Below are positions 18,043-26,191 of a stretch of 64,000 bases of DNA, in pieces. The stretch spans positions 25,977-89,976 of the forward strand of contig QXWO01000007.1 of NCBI GenBank assembly GCA_009911035.1, given 5' to 3'. Below the pieces are notes generated by a model. It was not told where the DNA came from. It saw only the letters and a list, made by a program, of their open reading frames with translations, and searched no databases. A program made the translations under genes and the position numbers. The first letter of the stretch is position 1, and each line of letters begins with the position of its first letter. Origin of the DNA: Lachnospiraceae bacterium (lineage in GTDB: Bacteria; Bacillota; Clostridia; Lachnospirales; Lachnospiraceae).

Positions 18043-20541
18043 CTATACCTTGAAAATTTTTACCTGTGCTTCCAGTTCTTCCGCCGATGTTGTCAGTTTT
18101 TCTGATTCTTCCGCTACGATCCCGCTGTTCGTCATCATACTGTCCGCCTGTTCTACCAGCACATCCGAGGATGCCAGAATCTCCTGGGAACCTGCCGCCT
18201 GTTCCTCTGAAATTGCGGCAACATCCCTTGCAACATCTTCAACCTGATTTACTTTTTGAATCATCTGCTGAACCAGCTCTCCAACCGTAACAATGTTTTC
18301 AAAAATAGTGTCATAGGTCTTCACTGCATTTCCAATCAGCACACTGCTGTTATTAATATTATCCACGCTGGCGTCCGCCTGACTGATAACGCCTTCAATT
18401 AAGGCTTTTATTTCCAGTATGATAGTATCTATATGCTTGACAGATTTCATGCTTGTCTGTGCCAGTTTGCCAATCTCTGTCGCCACCACGGCAAAGCCTC
18501 TTCCTGCATCGCCTGCCCGGGCCGCCTCTATAGAGGCATTCAGGGATAATAAATTTGTCTCATCCGCAATTTCCCCAATTGCCCTTGTAATGCCCGTAAT
18601 CTCTTCCGACGCATTTCCTACCTTATCAATTGCATCCTGCAGTTGTTTCACTGAATCGGTAATATTCTGCATGGCCGCGTCCACATCCTGCATAACCTCT
18701 TTGCCTTTCTGGGATACGCCCACCGTCTCCTTCATTTTGCCATTTACGCCGTCCCCATGGTCTTTGGTTTCTTCCACAAGCGCCGCCAGAGTCGTTGCGC
18801 TGTGTGCGATTTCGTTAACTGAAATTGATAGCTGTTCGACTGTGATATTAAGTTCCTTCATAGACTGGTTCTGTCTTTTCGATGCATGGAACATCTCCCC
18901 GGATACCTCTTTGCTGTTATCCGCCTGGTCATGCAGGATATGGGAAACATTGTCAATGGAAGTAATCATGGCACGCATTGCGTCAATAAACTTATTTACA
19001 CACCGGCTCATGATTCCAATTTCGTCATTGCTTCCCGTATGATTATGAATGGTAAAATCCCCTTCCGTCATTGCCGTTATCACATTTGTCAGTTTCTTTA
19101 CGGGCCTGATTACAATATGCACAATTCTCTCCACCAGAACCAGCAGTACCAGCACCGATACGATTCCGAATAAAAACATAATATTTCTGATACTGTCCAA
19201 ATCTCTGTAGACTGTCCCGGCCGGAACAAAAGATACCAGCAGCCATTCTGTCCCGGCTACCTCCTCGATAACTGCAATATTGCCGTACATTTCTTCTAAC
19301 TCAAATTCATTCCGGGTTATCTTATCTGCTATGCCCTGCATGAACTCATCGTCTATTTCGCTTAATTTCCTGGAAATCAGCGCTGTATCCCGAGCTGCAA
19401 GGACTGTATGGTCCTCTGCATTCACTAAAAACGATTCCGCATCCTCCATTTTTACAAAACTGCTGACATATACGCTGACTTTATCCAATGCCAGATCCGC
19501 TGAAATGACACGTACATCATCCGAATGTGTCCGCAGCATACCACATACGCTGATTACCTGCTTTCCGTTTTCATTTGTATAAGCGTTGGTAAAACCCATA
19601 TTCACTCTGGTCAGGCCGTCCCTGAACCATTCCGTCTGTGTCACATCAAAAGTCTCCGCTTCCCGTCCATTATCCGCCAATAACGGCTGGGCGGTCATAA
19701 CAATAGACACGTTGCTTATCCTGACCCCTGCCGTTGAACCGGAGGCTCCCAGATTAAATTCCATCCTGCCATTTGCATCATCATAGTCTGTCATTGTAAA
19801 CTCATATGTAAATGTCTGCTTTGCTGTTGTTAAATTTACGGTTGTATCTTCCAGATAACGCTTATAATCCCTGTCCGGCGCAGTTATTCCAATCTTTATT
19901 GTTCTGTCCGAATCTGCATAGGCATCAAAGCTGACCTGGTATGCGGCATCTTTTTTTATCGGAATATCAGGCTGTACAAGCTGCACACTGTAATCCGCCG
20001 TTCCTTCATTGGCAGTATGAATGCTTACTTCATTATCCATGATTTCTGCTGCCGCATCTCCCTCAAGGGCTGTCAGGAATATCCACCCTTTATCATCCGC
20101 CAGGTTTTCATCAATGCCAAAATCCCCATTGTTAATGTAGTTACCATCCCCGTCCGGCTCCCTCAGTTCAATGTCTTTCACAGGTTTGGCGCTGTACAGC
20201 CCGCCCTCTGCGTCCGCCACATAAAATCCCTCCGGATAATTATTGTCGTAATTATAATAAGAGTCGAGAAAATCCTGTAATTGTCGATCATCAAAGTCCA
20301 TCTGTTCCAATGCCTGCTTTGCAACGGAAAGAGAGAGTAAATTCTGATTCAGCCACGCTTCGATTTCAGCCGCCTGGCTTTCCACCGATGTTTTCAGAAG
20401 ATTATGGGCATTTGACTTTATTACATTTTTTGATACATTGTAAGACAAGCCGATAAGAACAACGATAATGATTAGAATCACTGGCAGTATAATGCCCAGC
20501 AGTTTTACCTTTATAGAAATAAATTTTTTCTTTTCTGTCAT
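18043..20541 (-). CDS. Methyl-accepting chemoreceptor with inserted CBM4/9-like module
   Basis: Transmembrane chemotaxis receptor of 832 residues. Order: TM1 (about 12-34), first part of a Cache-type ligand domain (35-130), an inserted beta-rich module (about 135-287), rest of the Cache domain (288-445), TM2 (about 453-475), HAMP (475-528), and the cytoplasmic signalling coiled coil, whose tip carries [18 protein letters not shown] and [12 protein letters not shown]. The insert begins YINNGDF and has [27 protein letters not shown]-like (GRMEFNLG) and VRISNVSI, the pattern of carbohydrate-binding modules of the CBM4/9 type. It follows a sugar-binding lipoprotein by 38 nt and precedes two GH94 genes. 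RBS GGAGGGAG. Confidence 0.9.
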   Translation of the reverse strand: MTEKKKFISIKVKLLGIILPVILIIIVVLIGLSYNVSKNVIKSNAHNLLKTSVESQAAEIEAWLNQNLLSLSVAKQALEQMDFDDRQLQDFLDSYYNYDNNYPEGFYVADAEGGLYSAKPVKDIELREPDGDGNYINNGDFGIDENLADDKGWIFLTALEGDAAAEIMDNEVSIHTANEGTADYSVQLVQPDIPIKKDAAYQVSFDAYADSDRTIKIGITAPDRDYKRYLEDTTVNLTTAKQTFTYEFTMTDYDDANGRMEFNLGASGSTAGVRISNVSIVMTAQPLLADNGREAETFDVTQTEWFRDGLTRVNMGFTNAYTNENGKQVISVCGMLRTHSDDVRVISADLALDKVSVYVSSFVKMEDAESFLVNAEDHTVLAARDTALISRKLSEIDDEFMQGIADKITRNEFELEEMYGNIAVIEEVAGTEWLLVSFVPAGTVYRDLDSIRNIMFLFGIVSVLVLLVLVERIVHIVIRPVKKLTNVITAMTEGDFTIHNHTGSNDEIGIMSRCVNKFIDAMRAMITSIDNVSHILHDQADNSKEVSGEMFHASKRQNQSMKELNITVEQLSISVNEIAHSATTLAALVEETKDHGDGVNGKMKETVGVSQKGKEVMQDVDAAMQNITDSVKQLQDAIDKVGNASEEITGITRAIGEIADETNLLSLNASIEAARAGDAGRGFAVVATEIGKLAQTSMKSVKHIDTIILEIKALIEGVISQADASVDNINNSSVLIGNAVKTYDTIFENIVTVGELVQQMIQKVNQVEDVARDVAAISEEQAAGSQEILASSDVLVEQADSMMTNSGIVAEESEKLTTSAEELEAQVKIFKV

Positions 20542-20579
20542 TGCAGCTCCCTCCGGTTTTTACTTTCTGTCCAAACATT

Positions 20580-21554
20580 CTACTGGTATTGCGCCACATT
20601 ATGGATATCTACCTTTTCAAAGGGCAGCAGAATATATTTCCCATCCTCCCCGGCTCCTTCCATCCCACTGACGGACTGCCCGGCCGCCAGCTTTTCCGCC
20701 GCTTCTATGGCCGCCGTAATCTGATCCGACATTGGCTGATATACAGTAAAGTCCATCCTTCCTTCTGCAATAGCCTGGCAGCCTCCTGCCGATGCATCCA
20801 CGCCCAAAAACAAAACCGAATCCGTGCTGATGCCCGCCTGCTCAAATGCCGCAAGCCCGCCAAGGGCCATATCATCATTATTCGCTGCCACACAGTCAAC
20901 CGGCCGGCCCGTCTTAAGAAAAATTTCCATTAATTCCTGCGCCTTTTCTGTATTCCAGTCAGCATAATCCTCAAACAAATAATTAATTTTCTTTCCACTG
21001 GCTTTCAGCGTCTGTTTCAGCCCGTTTGTCCTGCCAATCGTACCGGATGCTCCCTTAGGGCCTTTTAATACTGCCACATTGATTTCCTCTTTATCGTTAA
21101 ACTGCTCCAAGATATATTCTGCCTGATACTGCCCTGCCATATATTCATCTGACGCCACATAAACATAACGGTCTTTTTCCAACTGACTGTCATCCGGCGC
21201 ATTGTTGATAAATACAATTGGCGTACCGCCCGCCGCCGCTTTTACCGCTGTCACGGTATCCGGGGAAACCAGCCCACACAAAAGAACATCGCAGCCTTCC
21301 GCAACTGCTTTTTTTATCTGCGCATCCTGGGCTTCAACAGAATTTTCGGCATATCCCGCTTCAAATGATGAACCATATAATGCGGCCTTTTCCTGTAGCT
21401 GTTCCGCCCATCCCTCATAATAAGTACCGCTTTCTATAGCCGCATAATAGATTGCAACACTACTTCCATCGACTGTGTCTTTCTTCTGGCATCCGCCTGC
21501 CAGCAAAATAATCATTACCGCCACAGAGCATATCACACCTGTTTTTTTCTTCAT
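20580..21554 (-). CDS. Orphan periplasmic-type sugar-binding lipoprotein
   Basis: Ribose/galactose-type (Peripla_BP_4-like) binding protein, 324 residues from ATG 21554, which is preceded by GGGGG; the frame is open to 21593. Lipobox LAGGC with Cys at residue 22. Two-lobe fold marks: AGYAENSVEAQDAQIKKAVAEG, PIVFINNAPD, GPKGASGTIGRTNG, VAANNDDMALGG and LGVDAS. It has no permease or ATPase next to it, and the ABC importer downstream has its own unrelated binding protein. Being directly upstream of the chemoreceptor, it may present sugar to the receptor as RbsB and MglB do for Trg in enteric bacteria; this is inference. Confidence 0.88.
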   Translation of the reverse strand: MKKKTGVICSVAVMIILLAGGCQKKDTVDGSSVAIYYAAIESGTYYEGWAEQLQEKAALYGSSFEAGYAENSVEAQDAQIKKAVAEGCDVLLCGLVSPDTVTAVKAAAGGTPIVFINNAPDDSQLEKDRYVYVASDEYMAGQYQAEYILEQFNDKEEINVAVLKGPKGASGTIGRTNGLKQTLKASGKKINYLFEDYADWNTEKAQELMEIFLKTGRPVDCVAANNDDMALGGLAAFEQAGISTDSVLFLGVDASAGGCQAIAEGRMDFTVYQPMSDQITAAIEAAEKLAAGQSVSGMEGAGEDGKYILLPFEKVDIHNVAQYQ

Positions 21555-21666
21555 AACATACCCCCGTCCCATAGCTTCCAGACTCCGGGACAAGTATTAT
21601 CTATCCCAAATTCCACACAGCTATATCCTCCATTTGTTTTTTGATTTTACCTGTTTTGTCTGAAAC

Positions 21667-21707
21667 CATATACCAGATTAATTTAAAAAATATCAAATAC
21701 ATGATAT
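21667..21707 (-). promoter_or_regulatory. Main promoter and operator of the chemosensory/GH94 operon
   Basis: Minus-strand TTGATA (21691-21696), 18 nt, TATATG (21667-21672). The palindrome ATATCAAATACATGATAT (21690-21707) overlaps the -35 box and extends upstream, the usual place for an AraC-type activator. Leader to the lipoprotein start is about 110 nt. Confidence 0.72.
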
Positions 21708-21803
21708 GATAATAAAGGCAGCCTGCCGCTTCTTAATCGAATGACATTGCTTCGCAAATAGTAGCAGCTGTTGCATTTTTAACAATAAATTTGTATAAAG
21801 TAC

Positions 21804-21832
21804 TGTAAAATTCTAATCTCTTCTGCTATAAT
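21804..21832 (+). promoter_or_regulatory. Possible sigma-A promoter upstream of the 21988 gene
   Basis: TATAAT at 21827-21832 with only a weak -35 (TGTAAA, 21804-21809) 17 nt upstream. It would give a leader of about 150 nt. Confidence 0.35.
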
Positions 21833-21927
21833 ATTTTTAACAATTTTCCCCTGTAAAACAGGAAATTTTATTTCGATACGGTTTCGGCAGATTTCATGAC
21901 ATTTGGGAATTAAATTCCTAAATTTGT

Positions 21928-21955
21928 TAAATATTTTCAGGGAAGATGCCGATAT
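21928..21955 (+). promoter_or_regulatory. Sigma-D (flagellar sigma-28)-like promoter
   Basis: TAAA (21928-21931), 16 nt, GCCGATAT (21948-21955). The -10 matches the sigma-D consensus fully; the spacer is about one base longer than usual. A start near 21962 leaves the AAGGAGG site and a short leader before ATG 21988. Confidence 0.55.
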
Positions 21956-21987
21956 CCATAATAGAAAAAACCAAGGAGGGTGATATT

Positions 21988-22611
21988 ATGAGCGTAAATG
22001 GAATTACCGGTGCTAGTAATACGTATAGTGCTTACACTACACAAGCACAAACCAAGAACACCGAAGCCAAGACAGAAGCCAATGCAGCCGCTAAGGAAGA
22101 CAAAACTACCCAGGATACTGGTGCAGTTTATGAGCCTTCCAAAAATGCTGCCACATCTGCAACCAAAAAGTACAAACCTGACGCAGATATGATTGCAAAA
22201 CTGAAAGCTGATACAGACGCCAGAGTTTCCCAGATGAAGAGCCTTGTTGAAAAACTGCTCTTAAAGCAGGGCGATACCTATGGAAAGGCCAACGATATCT
22301 GGAGCGTACTCTCAAGCGGTAACTTCACTGTTGACGCTGCAACCAAAGCACAGGCACAGAAAGACATTGCAGAGGATGGATATTGGGGTGTTTCCCAGAC
22401 TTCCCAGCGTATTCTGGACTTTGCCACCGCTTTAACAGGTGGTGATCCCAGCAAAATTGAGAAAATGCGTTCTGCATTCTTAAAAGGTTATGAGAAAGCT
22501 GAGAAAACATGGGGAGGAAAACTTCCTGAAATTTCCAAGCAGACTTATGACGCTGTACTTAAAGGCTTCGACAAGATGGCTGAAGATGCCGGTATCAAAA
22601 CAGAAGCTTAA
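21988..22611 (+). CDS. Putative motility-associated protein with disordered N-terminus
   Basis: A 207-residue protein without signal peptide or membrane segment. RBS AAGGAGGGTG directly precedes ATG 21988, which is preferred over an in-frame ATG 14 codons upstream. Residues 1-70 are Thr/Ala/Lys-rich and likely disordered (NTYSAYTTQAQTK); residues about 70-205 look folded, with GYWGVSQTSQRILDFATALTG and KGYEKAEKTWGGKLPEISKQ. The C-terminal half loosely recalls a conserved domain I have seen in uncharacterised proteins of flagellated bacteria (DUF5610-like), but that is weak. The sigma-D-like promoter upstream agrees with a motility role. Confidence 0.75.
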   Translation: MSVNGITGASNTYSAYTTQAQTKNTEAKTEANAAAKEDKTTQDTGAVYEPSKNAATSATKKYKPDADMIAKLKADTDARVSQMKSLVEKLLLKQGDTYGKANDIWSVLSSGNFTVDAATKAQAQKDIAEDGYWGVSQTSQRILDFATALTGGDPSKIEKMRSAFLKGYEKAEKTWGGKLPEISKQTYDAVLKGFDKMAEDAGIKTEA

Positions 22612-22630
22612 GTCACACAGACAATTCCAA

Positions 22631-22666
22631 AAGGCTCAAAACCTGCGAAAGGTTTTGAGCCTTTTT
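22631..22666. terminator. Strong intrinsic terminator between convergent genes
   Basis: Perfect 14-bp stem AAGGCTCAAAACCT (22631-22644) with AGGTTTTGAGCCTT (22650-22663), loop GCGAA, then TTT. It ends the 21988 gene and could also serve the LysM gene arriving on the minus strand. Confidence 0.88.
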
Positions 22667-22710
22667 CACTCAATAAGCCAATTGTAAAACAATTCAGGGT
22701 TTGTCTGGTT

Positions 22711-23754
22711 TTATTTACCCGTCCGGGTCATCTTATCCACCAGGTTTTCTTTCGGGCTTTTCTCCGGTTCAATTCCCGCCGCCTTTTTAATAAGGGCAGT
22801 AAAAAATTCATCGATCCATGCAACAGAATTAAACATACCTTCTAATGTCCATGGCGATTCCGGCGAAATCGCCATGTTGGAATCGCTAACCGTAAATTCA
22901 TCCAAATCATATCCCTGTGTATGTTCTTCAAAGCTTGCGGTCACATAACGAACACAGCTTTCAATATCATAATTCACAGCATATCCCACAAACTGGGCCT
23001 GAATATGCTCTGTCAGCTTCATCCCGACGCAGACCCGGCAGGAAAATACTCCGTCCATTTCATAATCTTCCAAATCTGCCCTGTATGTAAAAGAATACAG
23101 GCATACCGCCTCATCATTTTCCATTCCGTAATGTTCAAAGGTCAAATCTGACACTTTTCCAGGATAATTTTCCTCCGCATACTTTTGAATCTTCTCTGCG
23201 GCCTTCTGCCAGTCCAGTACGTCCGCTTCTGTCTCCTGCCTCTTGTCCTGTATCAGACAGGCAATGCCCGAGATTCCGTTCCCAGAAAGGGCAAAGTTAG
23301 CATAAGCGTCCCCCGAAGATATAACCCCCGCCGTCCATCCGCCGGGCATATCCATTGAATACTCGCCCATCTGGACGCCGCCGTACTTTGCGTCTTTTCT
23401 GACGATATATCCCCTCCCCGCTGTTTTAAGACTCATGCCGGGATAAATCAAGTCCTCATTTGTGATCATATTCTTATTTTTTTCCAGAATATCCGTATAC
23501 CTGGCGCCCTCACCCCAAAGGTTTTCTGCAATATCCCACAGGCATTCGCCGGGACGGACCACATATTCCTCCTCATCCATCCAAAGTTCCAATACCGGTT
23601 CTTCCGTTTCCGGCTTTTTCCCAAAAATAAGCGGATAAGCTTCCTCCTGCGCCAAAACCGGAAGCACAGGCAGACTGGCAAGCACCAGACAAAAAATGCA
23701 GAAAAAAGCGAACAGCTTTACAGCCATACCTTTTATCAATACTCCCAATCCCAT
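22711..23754 (-). CDS. Secreted LysM-domain protein
   Basis: Exported wall-binding protein of 347 residues from ATG 23754, chosen for its AAGGAG site at 7 nt; the frame is open to 23778. Signal segment VKLFAFFCIFCLVLASLPV ending near VLAQEE. A LysM module lies at residues about 43-90 (YVVRPGECLWDIAENLWG, NKNMITNEDLIYPGM). The rest, about 250 residues, contains PGGWTAGVISSGDAYA and is not recognised. The start overlaps the end of the upstream gene by 19 nt, so the two are translationally linked, and both probably answer to the direct-repeat promoter at 24867-24926. Confidence 0.85.
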   Translation of the reverse strand: MGLGVLIKGMAVKLFAFFCIFCLVLASLPVLPVLAQEEAYPLIFGKKPETEEPVLELWMDEEEYVVRPGECLWDIAENLWGEGARYTDILEKNKNMITNEDLIYPGMSLKTAGRGYIVRKDAKYGGVQMGEYSMDMPGGWTAGVISSGDAYANFALSGNGISGIACLIQDKRQETEADVLDWQKAAEKIQKYAEENYPGKVSDLTFEHYGMENDEAVCLYSFTYRADLEDYEMDGVFSCRVCVGMKLTEHIQAQFVGYAVNYDIESCVRYVTASFEEHTQGYDLDEFTVSDSNMAISPESPWTLEGMFNSVAWIDEFFTALIKKAAGIEPEKSPKENLVDKMTRTGK

Positions 23755-24707
23755 ATGCCCGCTCCTTCGCCTAACCACAGATTTTCTTTTTTCTCCTGAC
23801 AGGGCAGAACTTCCCCGGCAGCCTCTGATTTGTCATATTTGCCCCAAAACTCACTTTCCTTCCTGAACGGTGCCAAATCCTCCGCCGCGATTTCCACCTT
23901 AAAACCTCTGTATAAAGGTTCATAAGTAATTGATTTTTCCAGTATGGGATCCAGAAAAATGCCGATGACAAAATTTTTGTCCTCCGTCACATAAAAACTG
24001 GGCCGGAACTGATATACTTCATTCAACTCCGCATCTTCCTTTAAAAACCAGGAAAGAAGCATATCTATCGTCTCATCATCGCCTAATTCCTCCCCTGCCT
24101 CCTCACTGTAAACCCGGTCCCATAGTCTGATGAAATCCCTGTTGATTTCAAAGATGTCCGACAGTTCATAGGTCTGTCCCGTGAGCAAATCCACCGTCAG
24201 CGTCCTTTCCGTCAGATTTGTCATCCAGACCGGATTCCCCGTACAATATATCTCCTCAAAATTCATGCTTAAAAGATACTGGCTGTGAAAAGCCATATCG
24301 CAGTTTACATCACTGCAAAAAAAAGTAAAATGCTCTCTCTGGAATTTCTTCACCTCATCATTGGGAAAAAAATGCCAGTAATTTGTTCTGTCCATAGCAG
24401 CATCGTACATCAGCGTATTCAACTGCTTCTGCATTTCTTCCTCTACCCCTGTAAGATATGGATACTCTATAGTCAGCACTTCCCCGTAGTCATACTCATC
24501 CGAATATTCCACAAAATACTGTTCTTTCTGTACCGTATAGTCACTGTACCCCCTGGGTGGAAGATGACTGGCAATGAAATACAGCACTGCCGCCGCAATA
24601 GCTGCTATAAAAATCACTGCCGCCAAAAGAATCTTCTTTCCCCTTCCTGTTTTACCTATACCTTCCTCTGCCGGGCTGTCCTCCCGGATATTTTCTCTTT
24701 CGTCCAT
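23736..24707 (-). CDS. Membrane-anchored extracytoplasmic protein, unknown function
   Basis: A 323-residue protein with a short charged cytoplasmic tail, one membrane helix at about residues 24-46 (ILLAAVIFIAAIAAAVLYFIA) and an outside domain of about 270 residues. That domain has alternating strands (GEVLTIEYPYLTG, MNFEEIYCTGNPVW, ERTLTVDLLTGQTYELSDIF, FYVTEDKNFVIGIFLDPI). The pattern of a TYEL.DIF motif followed by a FY.T segment resembles DUF3298/RsiV-like domains, but I cannot confirm this. RBS GGGAGGG. First gene of a pair with the LysM protein. Confidence 0.78.
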   Translation of the reverse strand: MDERENIREDSPAEEGIGKTGRGKKILLAAVIFIAAIAAAVLYFIASHLPPRGYSDYTVQKEQYFVEYSDEYDYGEVLTIEYPYLTGVEEEMQKQLNTLMYDAAMDRTNYWHFFPNDEVKKFQREHFTFFCSDVNCDMAFHSQYLLSMNFEEIYCTGNPVWMTNLTERTLTVDLLTGQTYELSDIFEINRDFIRLWDRVYSEEAGEELGDDETIDMLLSWFLKEDAELNEVYQFRPSFYVTEDKNFVIGIFLDPILEKSITYEPLYRGFKVEIAAEDLAPFRKESEFWGKYDKSEAAGEVLPCQEKKENLWLGEGAGIWDWEY

Positions 24708-24736
24708 AAGCCCTCCCTCTGCTTTTCTTAAAATAT

Positions 24737-24790
24737 AATCAACAACGAATGCCGAAAGTGCCAGACATCTTCGCCTTTGTCTGGTTGATT
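24737..24790 (-). promoter_or_regulatory. Structured 5' leader hairpin of the membrane-protein operon
   Basis: Outer arms AATCAAC/GTTGATT (24737-24743 with 24784-24790) and inner arms CCAGACA/TGTCTGG (24761-24767 with 24778-24784) form a long stem just upstream of the ribosome site of the 24707 gene. Role unknown. Confidence 0.4.
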
Positions 24791-24866
24791 ATGAAATCCA
24801 GCCCTCTTATTGGCCGGACTTTCACTCCACACACCTGACGGCATTACTGGATCAACCGTTACGTTA

Positions 24867-24926
24867 ATTATACATGCGGTCTCCATCAAAACTGCATCAT
24901 TTTTGCATCAAAGTTGCATCAAAAAT
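24867..24926 (-). promoter_or_regulatory. Response-regulator-type promoter with four 11-bp direct repeats
   Basis: Four tandem 11-bp units (plus strand 24883-24893, 24894-24904, 24905-24915, 24916-24926), each with CATCA, i.e. TTGATG-like boxes on the minus strand. They end 11 nt upstream of TATAAT (minus strand, 24867-24872), which lacks a clear -35 box. The arrangement resembles PhoP/PhoB-class response-regulator sites, which use 11-bp direct repeats. The target is the 24707-22711 gene pair. Confidence 0.6.
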
Positions 24927-24979
24927 AATTTTTACAGCCCTTTGAACTGACTGGACGGAGTACCAGCAGGAAAACTTAA

Positions 24980-25187
24980 TGCAATAAAATCTGGCATTGG
25001 AAAGTTAAAATTTTCTTTCCAATGCCAGATTTATCGTTTCCCCTTTTACACATCGTCATATTAAATACTTACCCTAGTGCTTGCCTTACCTATTTCAAAC
25101 AAATAGTTATTGTAATGGTCAGACATATTTTATATTCAATATAACTTGTTGTATTTATATTTTAATACACTTTCCAATAAGTGTCAA
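24980..25187 (-). ncRNA. Candidate small-RNA unit, copy 1
   Basis: Minus-strand promoter TTGACA (25182-25187), 17 nt, TAAAAT (25159-25164). A leader of about 130 nt containing TGTAAAAGGGGAAA ends in a 17-bp perfect hairpin (24988-25004 with 25015-25031) followed by TTTATTGC. The same promoter, box and hairpin recur at 27305-27482 and 27500-27677. A short peptide could be read across the end (starts MTMCKRGN), so a small mRNA is an alternative. Confidence 0.5.
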
Positions 25188-25250
25188 TATAATATTTTAA
25201 ATATATCAAAATAATTACTAATCAGCGGATGAAAGTCTGCATCAGCTAAT

Positions 25251-25292
25251 CTTATGCCCCCTGCCACGCTTGGCGAACCGGCTTATTGCAGC
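25251..25292 (-). repeat. Terminator-trailing repeat, copy 2
   Basis: On the minus strand it starts right after the T-run of the mscS terminator: GCAATAAGCC, a GCCAAGCGTGGCAG core and a GGGCATAAG end. Related to 4631-4671 and 42610-42650. Confidence 0.5.
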
Positions 25293-25346
25293 AAAAAGCC
25301 CTGCCGGGAAACTGCCTGTTATTGAAGGCATGTTTCTTTGCAGGGC
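25293..25346 (-). terminator. Intrinsic terminator of the mscS operon
   Basis: Minus-strand arms GCCCTGC (25340-25346) and GCAGGGC (25298-25304) followed by TTTTT (25293-25297), about 50 nt after the stop. Confidence 0.72.
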
Positions 25347-25397
25347 CGGTAGAGTCTGCCGCTTATTAACTTAATGATACTGCTGATAAACCGCTGT

Positions 25398-26174
25398 TTA
25401 CGGAGTATGTATTGTGACTGTCTGGTATGGTATTTCTATATCATTCCTCTTAAATTCTTTTACTAAAGCAATCCTTATATCGCTGCACGCCCGGAAGCTG
25501 TCATCAAGGTTCAGGGTCCATACAATGGTCTTTATAATGACGCCATTGGCCGTATATGCGCTTGCCGATACAGAATTCTTTTCCGTATTCAGAGTCAGCT
25601 CATGCTCCACACATATTCTGCGCATGATGCTGATTGCTTTTTCAATATCTGAATCAAAGGAAATCTCTATCTCCACATAATTTCCTATATTTTCTGTAAA
25701 ATTTGTGTTAATGATCACCGATGAGTCCATCACTGAGTTGGGCACAATGCAGCTTTCCCCGTTAAACTGGTAAATAACCGTATGGCGAATAGTGACATCT
25801 TTTACAATCCCCTCCGCAATCACAGTGCCTCCCTGAATGACCCTTACTTTTTCATCCACATTGTAGGGCTTGGAGGCTGATATGGTAATGCCGCTTATGA
25901 CATTTGCCAGCGCCTGCTGGGCGGCAAAAGTTGCAATCGCCACCATCAGCGAACCACTTTGCAGCAGGACCTTGCTGATATCTTTTGTTATCTCAAACTG
26001 CTGGGCAAGACTGTAAATAATTATAACATCAATGGTCAGATTCACTACCCCTTTTGAAAACCGCAGGTGAATCGCCTTGGTCTTTCTCGATGCAAACTTA
26101 AAAATCAGGTTTACTATATAATTCAGGACCAGTGCCACAGCAACAAATACACCAATTTTCGCTAAAATATCCAT
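25398..26174 (-). CDS. MscS-family small-conductance mechanosensitive channel
   Basis: A 258-residue membrane channel protein that would release solutes on hypo-osmotic shock. Membrane segments lie at about residues 5-25, 45-63 and 70-98; the pore helix region reads VAIATFAAQQALANVISGITI. The beta domain follows (YNVDEKVRVIQGGTVIAEGIVKDVTIRHTVI, then IVPNSVMDSSVIIN), both typical of MscS. It starts 17 nt after the stop of the TIM-barrel-like gene, with GGAGCGGG before the ATG, so the two form an operon. Confidence 0.93.
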   Translation of the reverse strand: MDILAKIGVFVAVALVLNYIVNLIFKFASRKTKAIHLRFSKGVVNLTIDVIIIYSLAQQFEITKDISKVLLQSGSLMVAIATFAAQQALANVISGITISASKPYNVDEKVRVIQGGTVIAEGIVKDVTIRHTVIYQFNGESCIVPNSVMDSSVIINTNFTENIGNYVEIEISFDSDIEKAISIMRRICVEHELTLNTEKNSVSASAYTANGVIIKTIVWTLNLDDSFRACSDIRIALVKEFKRNDIEIPYQTVTIHTP

Positions 26175-26191
26175 TTTACCCGCTCCGTTTC

